Source of the DNA: Saturnia japonica
Taxonomy: Eukaryota; Arthropoda; Insecta; Lepidoptera; Saturniidae
DNA length: 64,000 bases
Assembly: GCA_033032175.1 (NCBI GenBank)
Contig: CM065320.1
Location: 8,804,001-8,868,000 of the forward strand
Reading direction: 5' to 3'
Under the pieces are notes generated by a model that saw only the letters and a program-made list of their open reading frames with translations, searched no databases and was not told the origin of the DNA. Positions 1 to 13,300 of this stretch are shown here, one piece after another. Both the position numbers and the translations under genes were made by a program. Each line of letters begins with the position of its first letter. Position 1 is the stretch's first letter.

Positions 1-795
1 CATCGCATTGGTGGACTCTCACCTGGTATTGTACTTTTTTCTCCACCAAGTACAATTAAGGGTTATCACAGTCATTTTTGAATCACGAGATGTGCTCAAA
101 TAATCATGTTATACCAGTTTTTACTGTAAGAATACCGTAGAATATACAACATTTCTAAAAGAAATGCTGTCTAAGCTCTAAGTTTTGTTTACTGACGAGT
201 TTCTTCGGAACTCTTTTCATAATATTTCGAGGATTCTTTTTCGGGACACCTCCAAAGCGTTAATTTTCTTTTTAGTCGATAGCAATGTCCAAATTTCCGT
301 AGTTTAAATATTACCCTTTATTTTGAGGTACGTAAATGTAAAGAAATTCGGCATCATATAATATTTATAGTAATTTTACAGATTACTTTTATTAACAGGT
401 ATTATTGCAGTTCTAAATGAATTTCATTATTGGTTTCATATATTTCAAAGACTGAAAAAGTCAATTTAAAGCTTGATAATACTATCTTCAATTGCATAAT
501 AATAATATCACTCTGTATCACTATATCACCGCGTTTAATTTAATTTCGCAGTCTTTTGGTTGCGACACAGTCGTGCGGGAACACTTAAAGCCGTTTCAAA
601 GACACCTCACTCGTCGCCGGCACCCATGAGCGAGAGGAAATAAAGTTATGATTTATTTACTGAAATATGTGTTTGGAGCGCTAACGTTCTAAACGGAAAG
701 CTTCGACGCTCCGTGCCTCTTGTAGCTTGCAATACAAATAACAAAAACAGACAATCTAATATAAGAAAGTACATAGTACATGTAGGATGTAAAGA
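1..795. other. no gene seen
   Basis: AT-rich noncoding DNA with stops in all frames. A slightly GC-richer patch around 560-640 has no open frame or splice context I can defend. Confidence 0.5.
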
Positions 796-799
796 TGCT

Positions 800-1015
800 A
801 TTATTTTAGGATTTTTGTTGATTTATTACAAAACTGATTCTGCTCTACCAGGTCGTACAATTCTTGGCTGTCTTTTGAAATTACTATAATAGGATATGTT
901 TGTTTGTATGATAAGGGAGTAGCAAACAGTCATACAGCCCTCGTTGTATTAAGTGGAAACTGCAGCCTACACCTATTGTAACCCCTATAAACATTGTCAA
1001 TAATATAACATCTCC
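800..1015 (-). repeat. degenerate dispersed repeat (LINE 3'-end type)
   Basis: The stretch with agtagcaaacagtcatacag followed by a gtggaaactgcagcct-type block resembles a piece at 53508-53600 and, more loosely, the non-LTR 3' ends elsewhere in the window. It is a short decayed fragment without coding content. Confidence 0.4.
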
Positions 1016-2200
1016 GCCTTAAAAAAAATAATTATACCAATCTCAAATTAACCCATAAAAGCTTTTAACAAAACACGATTTCTTATAATATATTTAGCTT
1101 TTTTTATGTGACAAGTTGTCATATGATCTCCTAATACATGTAGTTACGTATTATTAAGCGAAGCAATTATAAGCACTTATATATTTAATTAATAATACGC
1201 AGTGGGGCTGTCAGTATGCATGCGAAACCTTAACAAAAACGCCTGGGGATTATGATTTTATAATTATTCAAAAACTTTGTACTAACAATTTATTTGTCAT
1301 AAGCATAATATATAATGGCCAAACACTGACAGAGTATCGTAACAACACTATAGAACTAGAATGCATCCCATCTCTCAGCTCCCTGCGCTTTATAGGAGCA
1401 CCGTCGCCGTACCACGAGCAATAGTATGTCACATGATATGCCACATGAGCCACGTTCATGCCCCATAAGTCTTTTGATATTTGGCGTTACAATAACCAAT
1501 AGTGAAAAATAAAGACAACATTACACGATCATTCGCCACCCATGTAGATGAAGTCATTATCGTTTTTATATTCAAATGGTGACATAATCGGTATTTATTT
1601 TTTATAAACATATCGGAAACCGGTTTCAAATATCAATATCAATACAACGCTACCGATTTTCTTTTAACCACCCATTCGTTGGATTGTTTAATAGTCATTA
1701 ATTTTGATCAAGACCTACCGCTATCCTATAGACTTTACCTGCAGAGTTCATAGCAACGAGAAGTGAATAAACTTGGGATCAAATCAAATGCATAAAAGTG
1801 CCGCAAGTTTCACATCGAACTCAACTTGCCCCTAATGGAGACTCCAGACTCCGCCATTGGGTTTTATTTCAGAATTTCCCTTTTCCTAAACGGTTTCAGA
1901 TCAGTGTCCGCGGCTTGGTATTAGGGTCGCATATAAAATTGGTTGCCTTTACGACACTCATGCGGAGTTGGTGCTATTCGTCACCGGTACAAAATTTTAT
2001 ATTATTGCTTACGTTCTAAATAATAATGTAAGTTAGATTCTAAATAACAACGTCCAATTTAGGGGATCCTATAGAGCAGAAATTAACCATGGATAACAGG
2101 TTAAACAAAATGTTTGGTAAAATAATTATTACACTGCTACGTTATTCGTATAAGTATTTTGTTGGCGAAGAATGTTAAAAACTAAATAGAGCTAGGGCAC
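1016..2200. other. no gene seen
   Basis: AT-rich noncoding sequence. The open stretches of 60-75 codons here have no coding character and no splice context. Confidence 0.5.
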
Positions 2201-2204
2201 AGAC

Positions 2205-2430
2205 AAATTTCTTTGGAGATTTCTCTCTACTTGAGGCAGTCCGCCTGGTGAAATACCTACACCGTACAGAAGATCGTAGTCAAGTACCCTTGTATTAAGA
2301 TTCTGCGGTGAGTAGGGTTTCAGAGCTTCTTGGGGTTGGGAGGTTCAAGGTCGGCAAGGCGCTAGTGATTACCAGCGTTCCTAGGCTGCGGTAGCCGCTA
2401 ACCATCAGGCGGGCCGTATATTAGATTGGT
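2205..2430 (+). repeat. LINE 3'-UTR fragment
   Basis: It contains ggagatttctctctacttg, a ctacagaagatcg-type block and, at the end, a ggctgcggtagccgctaaccatcaggcgg block. The same order of blocks recurs at 16275-16500 and 53330-53490, and in reverse at 10225-10350 and 13990-14225. The 14243-14663 copy carries a reverse-transcriptase end directly upstream of the last block, which identifies the family as a non-LTR retrotransposon 3' end. Confidence 0.6.
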
Positions 2431-2489
2431 ACCTTAGTATTATAAAAAATGTAATCCATATAATATGCTATTTTTATTTAATAATAAAA

Positions 2490-2640
2490 GGGCAAAGTAC
2501 GGCACTGTGCCTTATGGTAAGAACAATGCAATCCAAAAACAACAGTGACCATCGAGAGATTGGAGATTTATCGCTGGTCGTCGCTGTCATGCAAGATCGA
2601 AAACCTCTCTGCATATGTATATACACTGACGGATTTACTG
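2490..2640 (+). repeat. dispersed repeat, CACTGTGCC family
   Basis: Shares the blocks cactgtgcc, tatggtaag and a gctgtcat-type end with 20660-20810 and 60665-60790. No coding content. Confidence 0.45.
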
Positions 2641-2857
2641 CCATTGTATGATGGTACAAGATATACGTTCACCGGCTGATCCCGGAATGCGACGCGCCCG
2701 CGCCTGAGTGTGCCACTACACTACGGCATTAAAATCGTAATAATTAATTAACATTATTCATTACTAAACATTTTATTATTATGTAATACTTTTTATATTA
2801 TTATCTATTCTATGTTATATTAATATAATAAAGCGGAAAAGTTTTTTGTTTGTTTGT

Positions 2858-2935
2858 TTGAATGGGTGCGTTGGCGGCGCGGTATTTGTCGGATAAAATT
2901 AACACGGGTGATACCGTGGGGCACAGCTAGTTTTA
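2858..2935 (+). repeat. short dispersed module, copy 1
   Basis: The block tttgtcggataaaatta plus cacgggtga and accgtgggg recurs at 3485-3545. It is followed by an agctagttttatta-type end. Probably the tail of a degraded retroelement. Confidence 0.5.
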
Positions 2936-3484
2936 TTAGACTTTTTTATTTGTTTGTTTAAACACGCTAATCTCTGAAACTACCAGTTGGATTCGAAAAA
3001 ATCTTTTTTTATATGATAGCTAGATTCCCGAGGAATAGTAAAAGGTAAGATTATGCTACAAGTCTTAGCTAGCCTTAAATATACATTTTTGTTACGTAAG
3101 TCGGAAATCTAGACCCTCCCGAACTGCTTTATTCGCGTGCGCTGGCGTAATCGTAAATTATACGGAAATACAATGTTCCACAAAAATATTGGTTCTTAGT
3201 ATATCTAAAAAAAGTTTGTCGATAGCATATGCTTATCTCTTATACATAAACCATAATAAGGTATTTTGTGACAAAAGTTTATTTCTGAAAATAATTTTTA
3301 GACATGGCATGGCATATTAATCCTTACGAATAAAAGTTACTTCATCATAAAGAAAATTTTATGAAGTTAAATTTTACGTTATATATCATGTACTTTGGAC
3401 ACACAGTTTTGGAGATAATGGAAAATTGAAATAATTTGTACTTGTAGGAACTGAGAACAACATGATAGGCACCCACCGTTGACG

Positions 3485-3545
3485 GCACGGCGCGGTGTTT
3501 GTCGGATAAAATTAGCACGGGTGAAACCGTGGGGTAAAGCCAGTT
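3485..3545 (+). repeat. short dispersed module, copy 2
   Basis: Second copy of the tttgtcggataaaatta / cacgggtga / accgtgggg module seen at 2858-2935. Confidence 0.5.
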
Positions 3546-3549
3546 TATA

Positions 3550-4310
3550 AACAAAAGTCTCTGCCTTAACTCCTTCGTATATATAAGGATTTTATACACT
3601 GATAGTTTTAGATAAATAATTATATAATAAATGTATGGTAAGTCGTATCAGCGGTCGGTAAGCACGGATCTGTGGGAGGCAAATCGGTTGCAGTTATCAG
3701 AACAGTCTGACACTCAGGTCGGGTTTCTTACCTCGATTTGATGGAGGTCGTGCGTGGTCTGCCTCGATTAGCTCTCTCACCGACGCGACAGGGTTTTATT
3801 ACGACACCCGGATGTGACTTTGATTATTATATTAAACCAAATCTAAATACTACGAATTTATTTAGATATTATCAACTTATATATTATATTATAGTATAGA
3901 TGTGTTTCGTTTAAACTTTATATAAAGCTTGTAGCGCAAATAAAAAAGGGAGAAAAGGAAATTTAAACTAATTAAAATACCTTGCGCGTTACAAACTTTT
4001 AAAGTTATTTGATGTAACAGTTATATTCACACATTTAGATATCATTCAGTACAGCCCTTGCATAAAACTATTATTTTCTTTTTAGTACTTACAAATGAAA
4101 TATACCATTAAATATTGCTTATTAAATTATTCTTTTTTTTATTTTTTTCTTTATTTTTCTTATTCTTATTAATCTAATAGGCTTGTTTTCACGTATGATA
4201 GTATATTTATGTTACAATAACAACTAACAGAGAAAGAAAGTGTTTCATAATTTCTATATTTTTAAACTCAACTTAATATCCGCGGTTGATATCTTAATAT
4301 CCGATCATGA
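3550..4310. other. no gene seen
   Basis: AT-rich noncoding DNA. A less AT-rich patch at 3640-3800 has no open frame. Confidence 0.45.
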
Positions 4311-4344
4311 ACTTTTGTGTATTTCCGTGTGTGTTCATTAAATA

Positions 4345-5125
4345 GAGTACTAGCGGTGTGCCCGCGGCTCCACACGCGTTTCTTACTACGCAGTAGTTAT
4401 TTACATCCCGTAATTTTATTTTATTCATATTATTGCCAGTTCTTATGCTGTATCAATTGTGATGTGGAATGTATATCCCGTGTACAATTTTCATCAAAAT
4501 CGGCTGAAAATTATTATTCCATTTATTCTACAGTTTCTAATTTATTATTAACGATTCTTATAGCCTCAAAATTATAGTATTATATATGCTTCCCGTCTAC
4601 AAAATTTGATCAGAATCGGTTGTGAATTGAAGAAAATGAAATGTTTTGAACTTCTTTTCATATTATTTCTAGAAGTAATATTGACATTCCTTATAGCCCA
4701 TTAATTATGTAAATATTTAGACTTCCCGTGTACAAAATGTCATCAAAATCGGCAAAGAATTAATGAAATTTGAAATTTCTGGAAATTCTTTTTTTACGTT
4801 TCTTAAAAATGTTATTGAAAATTCTCATTACTTATCATTCATGGAATGACTTATACTTCCTATGTACATAATTTAATAAAAATCGGCCTAAAATTTAAGT
4901 TTTTTAATAATAATATTGAAGTTTATGCCCGTTTATGTCAATTGCCCGATGACATAAGCATCCCGTGTACAAAATGTCATAAGAATCAGTCAAGCTGTTT
5001 TTGAGTTAGATCCGAACATACAGACAGAAAGACAATAATTTGTTTAATGGTATATTCGTAGTTGTTGTCGTTCATATAGTGTGCTTATCGGGAAGTACAG
5101 ACAGGACTGCAAATTTATTAATATA
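4345..5125 (+). repeat. degenerate retroelement-tail repeat with internal reiterations
   Basis: Opens with actagcggtgtgcccgcggc and then repeats cccgtgtaca plus tcatcaaaatcgg about every 100-130 bases (about 4480, 4600, 4730, 4860 and 4970). It closes with an acatacagacagaaagac-type end. The same phrases recur, mostly reversed, at 27360-27760, 29950-30290 and 30825-31080. It looks like an old, widely spread insect repeat and is not coding. Confidence 0.6.
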
Positions 5126-5270
5126 GATTGACGTGACTAACGTGCATTTAAGAAATTTTACACATTAATCTTTAGTCTTTCCATTTTCCTTATATAAGTC
5201 GTGTTTTAAAGGAACATTAGATACCTAAAATATAATAAAAATGTGTGTGTGTACCAGAGTACACAGGTAA

Positions 5271-6119
5271 GAAGTGAAACTTCTTTACGACATATCATTT
5301 TTCTACTATTTGCAACTTCACGAAAATGGGGTAGATAAGCCTTAAGAAAAACAATTTTTTCCGTATTAAATTAAAGCTATTTTATTATTATAGACATGCA
5401 TACAATTCATTATTTTATCGTTGTTCTTATTATAATATCATTGCTATTTATTTATTGTATTATATTTACAAGTTATGAATAAATAATTGGAATTATCTTT
5501 TCAAAGTAATACAATTATATGATGACAGTTAATCTTGTAGAAATGCAACGATTTTATAAAATTAAAAATGAATAAATAAATCATTAAAAACGAATAATTA
5601 AAAAAGATGTACGTATACATATTTTTATTTTCTAATCGTGTTTTGTTTTATTTTTAAATTATTATTTAATTTATATTTTTTATTGTTTTTAGAATTAATT
5701 ATATTCACTAGATTTACAGTCATATTTATTAATACTTGCTAATTTTAACAGATTTATATACATTCACTGATACTTACAATCAAAAAGTGAGGTTAACCTC
5801 AAATAAATATTAAAATCATGTGTCATACGTGTTGAATTTATAAAACGAAATATATAATCACTCTCACTTTTCTTGTAAATTCACTTAAATTTGAATAAGT
5901 CTTTTTATTTTATCACTTTCAATTTAATATATTGTTATTCTTATATCAAACCACACTTCAAAACGAATAAATTGTTGGTATTATTATAATATATTACATT
6001 ATATTCTTTACGTCACTATACTAAACTTTGATAAAAAAAAGCAACATGGCACGTAACCGAAAAACGTGACGATTGCTACAAAAATTTCTCCCATACGTCG
6101 ATAAAGAAGTTTCACTTCA
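5271..6119. mobile_element. TIR element, GAAGTGAAACTTCTTTA family
   Basis: The left end gaagtgaaacttctttacga is answered at the right end by the reverse complement, gtcgataaagaagtttcact, at 6097-6117. The 849-bp interior is AT-rich and holds no transposase frame, so this is a non-autonomous DNA element. Two shorter relatives with the same termini occur at 59186-59378 and near 63299. Confidence 0.65.
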
Positions 6120-6139
6120 ATAATATAGTGCTCTTTTTA

Positions 6140-6340
6140 TTAGTTATAGGTTTATCGTTTGGTCACAATCTCGCCTAATGTTAAGTGACGATTTGGCTGG
6201 TTTTGCAGCTACCGGAAAACATCTATAGGAGGTGCTCGGTGAAAGATATTCAACTTGAGGGTGGTAGCTAGCCAGCTGGGTATTGAAAAAGCCCTACCAC
6301 CATGTTATGATTTCATCATGATCTTATCTTCCACCGGAAT
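6140..6340 (+). repeat. dispersed LINE-type fragment
   Basis: Contains a gtcacaatctcgcctaatgt block, a caactt/gaaaat block and a tagccagc block. The same blocks occur in reverse at 17105-17275 and 28535-28665, and forward at 47735-47955. Origin not identified; no coding frame. Confidence 0.5.
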
Positions 6341-6784
6341 TTCAGGCCCTTTTTGCAGGGATTCGAATTCACATCGATCGACGCGATGTCCCTACATGCT
6401 ACTACTGAGCCATTACTGTTTATAAATATGTATTCATCTATATATACATGTATACTTTTACATAAAACTATATTTTTATCGATATATTTATTATGGTTAT
6501 GTAGGAAGGTGTCGTGTTTATGCAATTTATTACTAGAATCTGGAAAAGTATTTTGTCTAAAAGGGATTATGTAATGAAAATTATGATGAAAATTAAATAA
6601 ATATATATTTCAAAATCGTTACAATTAATAAGTTACTTTATTAGCTATTTTATCAAATTTTCATTAGTTCTACCAATAGAAATTAAATAATAATAAATAC
6701 TACATCACCAAATAAGTTTTTAACACATATAATCCTTCATAGGCCTCCTGAATTTAATTCAGTACATCACAACAATATGGTAGG

Positions 6785-6930
6785 TTTTGCGGATGAAAAA
6801 CCAGGAACTGTCGCTTTAGCTGCATCGCCATGTATGACCGGCGCAGTGTAGGCCAGAGGCAGGAACTGTCGCCTTGGCTGCGTCGCCTGGATCTTCAGCG
6901 CAGGCAGGCTCGAGGCAGGAACCATCACGT
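6785..6930. repeat. locally reiterated motif, about 60-bp spacing
   Basis: The phrase caggaactgtcgcyttrgct followed by gcrtcgcc appears at about 6798 and 6858. A third, weaker version (caggaaccatcacg) appears at about 6915. Short imperfect direct repeat, GC-rich compared with its surroundings. Confidence 0.5.
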
Positions 6931-7099
6931 CAAGCAGACAAGAACAAATATAATCCCAGAGGTAGAGATTAATTTCCATGTAAAAGATATACTATGTCAA
7001 TTATTATAAAACTCGGAATTTGACTTTTAAATTATTCTTCGATCGAAATGCAATTTACTTTTGGTTTTACACTATACCATTTGCATAAATAATAAACTA

Positions 7100-7255
7100 A
7101 TTTTGAAATTTCTTTCCTTCTTCTCTTCTTCTTTCCTTCCTTTCGACTACTAAAGACTGTCCCACCCACAGAATACTATTACTCAGTCCCACCCATAGAG
7201 TAAACTTACAATACAAATGTACTCTGTGATAATACATGGTCCCACCATAATCTTT
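7100..7255. repeat. pyrimidine tract and GTCCCACC reiterations
   Basis: A CT-rich run at 7105-7145 is followed by three gtcccacc phrases near 7158, 7186 and 7240. Low-complexity, noncoding. Confidence 0.5.
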
Positions 7256-7432
7256 TCTATTTTTTTCTGTCATATTTATTTGAATTTAAATTACTAATAT
7301 CTTTTAAATTTCTGTTTATAGTAATCGAAATATAGATTGTATAAGTTCATATAGAACCTTGTTAATAAAATTATATATATTATAATAAATTTAAATAGAT
7401 TTTTGACAAGCAGTTACATAAAATACAAGTAG

Positions 7433-7434
<2 letters not shown>

Positions 7435-7479
<45 letters not shown>
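7435..7479. repeat. (AT)n microsatellite
   Basis: About 22 uninterrupted AT dinucleotides. Confidence 0.95.
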
Positions 7480-7480
<1 letters not shown>

Positions 7481-9150
7481 CAATAGAGAATAATATTAGA
7501 ACTAAAGATAAATATAATATTATATATACTAAAAAATGATTGCTTTAACCGTCAATCATAACAAAAGGTAAATTTAAATTAATATCGTGTTAAATTATAT
7601 TTGCCAAGATTATACTTAACTATGTATATTTACTCATATCTATTTTTAAATTAGAACAGATTTAGTATTTTAAATAAAAAGTGTTTCACATTACAGATTT
7701 TGAAATATTTTGTTCTGTTAATTTACTCTGTCACCGTTAGTAACATAATAATGAATGAGAAAAGCAAAACAATATTTAAAAACAATACGCTAGTTAAGTA
7801 CACGAAATAGTAAAAGGAAAAGCAGGTCGGACGTGGACACAGGTCACGTGCTCTCCTTATGATTCGATTGTCCCGGAGCCATTGGGCAGACCGTCTTCAA
7901 CCGACGTGCGTCACCCCAACCTCGGCCACCGTCATCATGGAAACGTCAACTGCCTACCAATAAAATTAACACTTACTAAACTCGCACATTAAAATACCGC
8001 TGTTAAATAGCTTTTATGGTTCTTTGATGTTTCGTTTTGGTTTATTTCGTAAAATATACTTTTGGCTGAGGTATATAGTATATAATTTTATATTAATTAA
8101 GTATATAATATTTTCAGAATATTTGAATAAAATAGATCAAATTATTAATAAATATCAATATTACCTTCACGTTTTATTATATGGGTATGAATAACCATAA
8201 GTAGGTACGAACATTAAATCTTGTCGTGTCGTGGCAAATTATTATCGGACTAATTTTAGAGAGCATTTATCTATTCTAATTTTTTTTCTTGGAATGCCCA
8301 TTCACTAAATTTACAAATTAAATTTGAAAAAATATTTCCGCATTTTTAAAACTTTTTAATAAGGAAGGTTATAGTTTAAATAACTATACGCTGCGATCCT
8401 AAGGAACGGAGCAGTAACCATGAAAGTTGAGCAATTTGGGAAGCTGTAAGCAAATACGAGAAGTAACAACGACAGGCTGCATAGGTTCGATGGCGGCGGA
8501 ACGATGGACTTTGTCGAATAAATTTAGATAAAGAAAAATAAAATCCTTATTCTACTTCTTATTTTTACCATCATCACATACTTCGGTAATGCCATAATCC
8601 TAAATTCACAAAATATAATTTAGAGCAGCAAAAAAACTGAATATTACAAGCAAACATCAATATTTAACAGTCTAAACTAAGTACATAATAGATTTAGACA
8701 GGAATGTAATCTAATGTAATGCAGCTAAACTACGGAAGCTTAGAGAGGCGGCGCGGCGCATGGATTCGGATTCCAAGCAAGCATCGCATCCAAACTCTCA
8801 GCCGTCTGACGTCTGCATAACATCTATTAATAGAATGGAGTAGGTAACTAAACACGTAAGAGGTAAAAACTTTCATTGATTTTTTAAATTTTATTAGCAT
8901 TACTACATACCGTTTTTCATCCGTTCTTGAGAGATGTGAAACATAATTTAACCTACGCTTCTAACTAAACACAAATGTCAATTCGATACGTCATGTGGAG
9001 CTGGATTAATTTAAGGATGGTGCTGGATATTTTTTAAAGGCAGATCTTGTTTTCACCTAAGAAGGAATAAGTCTCCGGGATTTATTTCAAAATTATCTTT
9101 TAACTGGATGGATGGAAGCCGATAGCAATTAAATCAGTCTGTCCTATGTT
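7480..9150. other. no gene seen
   Basis: Mostly AT-rich DNA. Two GC-richer patches (7820-7960 and 8740-8830) have short open frames only. The second has an ATG after a GC-rich leader and about 27 codons to a stop, with no donor site before it. Confidence 0.4.
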
Positions 9151-9269
9151 TGCAATCAGGTGTTAGAGCCAGTGATAAAATTATTACGCTGTGCTGTATC
9201 GAAAGGGAACAGTGCAACCCTTAAACGGATGTTACAAAAGGCGAGTAACTTGACATCAATTAAAGTAAT

Positions 9270-9850
9270 TAGCTGGTACCCGCGACTTCGTCTGTGTATT
9301 ATTGGATATAAACCAATTGACTCCGGAACGCAAGAAATCAAAAAATAATCAGTGATAGGCTTATCTCTATGTATATGGCGGTTGCGATCCCTACCACCCC
9401 GCTTTATTACTGCATATACACAGACTGATCTCTGAACACGACAAACCAAAAGAAAATAATAGATGGGTTTATCACTATGTGTATGGTATTGTAATTCTAT
9501 GTCAATATGGATCCAACACATTAACCGTCCTAATAGAACTTTAAAAATAATTTTAATCATTCCTTATTGTATAGCCGCGCGGGATGATTTTTTGAAAAAT
9601 GCGAAATCCCTTTTATTTCGTACCAAAAGCATGAACATGAATTTTTAACAAAATTTAACCTAATTTGAGACATGATGGGTTTCATTTTCGCGACAAAAGA
9701 AGCTTATGTTGTTCTTCAAGGTCTAATATAGCTTTATACCAAAATTCATCAAAATTCGTTCAGCGGTTTAGTAGTGATAACATAACTTTTAGATAGACAG
9801 ACCGACAGAGATACTTTCGCATTTATAACTTTAGTATGGATAGTTTAACA
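9270..9850. repeat. degenerate dispersed repeats
   Basis: Several blocks (ggcttatctctatgtatatgg, ggtttatcactatgtgtatgg and tcatcaaaattcgttcagcg) look like reiterations within old retroelement tails. The long antisense open frame across 9156-9560 crosses these repeats and is not credible as a gene. Confidence 0.45.
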
Positions 9851-9949
9851 TACATGAACATAAATATCTGTTATAAAATATATACACAACTAAAAAACAA
9901 CATATTCCAAAATCTCAAAAATTATCTATACAATTAATACAATTGAAGT

Positions 9950-10215
9950 GTCTGTTTGTTATGTCAAAATAACTGATTATTACTATATGCATATGAAAAT
10001 AAATAAGGTACCTATAAAAAACACTTATTTTTTAAATTTTGTCTGTCTGTCTATATATCGGTTTGTTTGTTCCAGGTAATCTCCGAAATGGTAGGACCAA
10101 TTTTGACGGGACTTTCACTGGCAGATGGCTGATGTTATAAAGAGTGCCTACTTTTATTTTAGAAAAAGAATCAAAGTTCCGCGAAAATAAAAAAACCTGT
10201 TATGATGAATCAATT
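9950..10215 (+). repeat. dispersed repeat with gacgggactttcac block
   Basis: Blocks gtctgtttgttatgtcaaaa, aaggtacctataaa, gtctgtctgtct and gacgggactttcactgg occur in the same order at 23635-23900. A partial version is at 42750-42860. Noncoding. Confidence 0.55.
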
Positions 10216-10224
10216 CGGGCGCTT

Positions 10225-10350
10225 AAATGGCTTACGCTGGAGATCTGAAAACCCTCTTCATCGTAGAAACACAGCACAACGGTTATTTGGCTGCGTTTTA
10301 AGGTGGAGGTATTTCACCAGTCGGGCTGCCCCAAGTAGAGTGAAGCTATT
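10225..10350 (-). repeat. LINE 3'-UTR fragment (reverse)
   Basis: The reverse of the family at 2205-2430: ggtatttcaccagtcgggct then gccccaagtagag. Confidence 0.5.
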
Positions 10351-13300
10351 AGTACCATATAAATATATTAAATTTTATTGATCAAATACATTTAGAGAGC
10401 AAATAAACAAATATTAACACACATATTACATTACAAAGATTTGATAATAATAATTTGAATGATATATATTTACTTCAAATTATGCAAGTTTCTAGAGTGT
10501 ACCACTAATCCGCACTGCACCGTTAGTATTTATGCGAGGCATTAAACTCCCGTCAGCGTCTACCGTCTCTAACCTGCAACTATAATGACAAATTTTATAG
10601 CACTCTTCATTTTAAATTCGTACCATTATTAACTACGTGCACATTGAAAGAATTCATTATTAAAACACCTCCGAGAGTACGACTGTCTTTTGTTAATTTG
10701 CGCGAAGATTTAAGACGCAATACGTGCTTACTCGTAGAAATGTGAAATTATATTCATCCCTCCTCCCCGTCCTTCCAATGTAGGCAACATTTCCATTTGA
10801 GCTCATCAACAATGTATATACAAAATAAGGTCCTAGGAACGGATTAGTTTCATTGTAGATTCATTACGTTTAATGCTTCCTTTTTATCTTATTATGTATT
10901 CAATTTTGACTCCCCACTTTGTATTACAACAAAACGCTTGCTCGTGAATGTCATATATAAATAAATTAGTTTATTTCCTCTAGGCGTCAATTTGGCTCAC
11001 GCTCCTGTCACAAATTGTCGGCGAGGGTAAATGCAGACTATTAAGGAAATACAGCAATTCAAGCAGCCCCTTACCCTACATTACAGCGCAATCTTACAAC
11101 GGCAAAATTATAAGCATCACCTTCTTATGTCGTGTTTAGAAGCAATAACACCTACAACATGCACCGGCAATAACTGAACGGACATAGTGTTTTCAAAATT
11201 TCATGTAATTATATTTAAACTTCTTAATATGAATTGCATTGTAAATAGGAATGTAAACAGAAAGCTTAGCCTTTACCTTTTCTGATGTTAACATTCGGCA
11301 AATTGTTTTTAACTTACGATTATAAACGCATCCATTATCATTACCATAGGTATAATATGTTATAAATATTATTTCTCAAAGGTGTTTTTTTGGCAACGCC
11401 ATATCCCCGTTAACTCTTCATAAAAAATAATAATTTAAAACTTATCTACGCTATTGACGAAACCTAGACAAATAGATTAAAATTGATGTCTTCGTTTAAA
11501 AAATATTTAAAAAGTTTTTCATTAGGAATGCCCTCTGTTGTTGCCCATGAAAATATATTCAAGGCGGCATCTTTTAACAATCTATTTAACTAATGTAACA
11601 TCTGTTAGTTAGATTGTTTACATTCTATATTGTGCAAAATATTCGTAAGGGTCAGCTAGTTTTATTTACTAGAACTATCAATAATTCAACGGTTTTGAAT
11701 ATTTTTTGGACCACTGAATTATAGTTTACTTTATTGAGAAATTCACTTAACTCTGACTATTTTAAACCGAAAGAATAGAGGTGGATTTTATTACTATGAT
11801 AACCTATCATATTGCTGTGGTAAAAGGACAAAAATATAAGGTAAATAATTCTCTTTCTAGGTTTTATAATAACAGTCTCATTCAGTAAAATAGTAAAAAC
11901 ATTTTAGTAAAAACGACATTTTTAAATATATAAAGTTTTTTTAACAAACCGACTTCGGTAAAAATTGATTATAAAGTCAATTATAACATTAAGTAATGAT
12001 TTACAGACCATTATTATGTACAGTATTTATAGTACCTTAATATTATATATAGGTACTAAAACCTTTCCACAAATGTATAATTTTACTCTAGTTAATCAAC
12101 TATAAAAATTGGTCCTGTAGCTTATTAAAAAAATCGCACACGTACAAATATACTGGAAAAATAAAACATTGTTCCTTGAAGTTTTTTGAAGTTTTTTAAT
12201 ATCCATTTTGTCAATCATTTAAGAAATAAGAAACATTAAGGTTTCATCCCAATGAAAAAACGACCAATATTTATAATTCAGTATGTGAGTTGAACTCAAC
12301 AGAGCAAATACTATTCCTGTGAAATTTCACGCTGAATTCAAATATCGTAAATAAACACCAGCAACTGCACGAATGTTGCTAGGTATGTGTGTGTGTTCGA
12401 TCGACGTTTTTCAACTCTTGGTTTGTTTTATAGTTTTGGTCAGTCCGCTGTTACGCAAATACGAAATTGTAAAATGAATTTGGAAATACATTAAGATTAA
12501 ATACATAATTTATGGCTTTAAAATCGAAACTTATGATTCATCATGTTATTATTATTATTATTTTATAAGGTATTTTTTTTTCTCTAGCAGACCAAATTAT
12601 AAATAGACTTATCATGAGCTTCTATTACAATTCATACTAAATGTAAAGGGTATTATTTATGTTTGGTTATGCAATGTACACGATTATTACGATATATATT
12701 TTTACCGCTTTAACTTTAAAACGAAACAATTAAGTGTCATTAAAACCTATCATGTATTAAGTAGGTATTAAGTGTTCGCATAGTAGCGGGAATAGAAAAT
12801 CAATATTATTATAGTAGTAAATTTCAGTGGGTCGCTGAAGTAATTAAATGATATAATATTAAATTTAATATTAGCTTTGCCGTCCACTAACGATTCATTC
12901 TAGCGGCTAGCTTGTGAGATAAACCCATAAACTGTGAATTTAATTATAAAATGATGATTTTATATTATATTTAATTATATATTATGAAAGCCAAGTTTTA
13001 TAGAAACTTTAGGAAACTTGAAAATTGCAACTAAGCATGTATTTAATAGTTGTATCCGATATATAAATTTTCAGTGTGCTTGTATGCTATAGGTAAACTG
13101 TATTGTCTTATAATATTCGGTTGTGGTTGCTTGATGCTTAAATTCGCCTTAAGGATTTAGATTTGTTTTACACGACATCTGTGTTCATAAATAGATTTTT
13201 AAGTTGTTGTTTTTTTAGTCCCTATTTTCTTTATTTTTTGTAAATAGGTTTATTTGTAATTAAGGTGTCGCTTTAGGCAGCTGTGTTTATTTGCAAATTG

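Noticed and set aside
6316..6574. Overlapping open frames of about 70 codons on both strands
   Set aside because: Mutual shadow frames in low-complexity AT-rich DNA beside a dispersed repeat.
8740..8870. GC-rich leader and a 27-codon frame that might be a first exon
   Set aside because: The stop comes before any usable donor site and no downstream exon was found.
9156..9560. 134-codon minus-strand open frame
   Set aside because: It runs across two related copies of a dispersed repeat and has no recognisable protein features.
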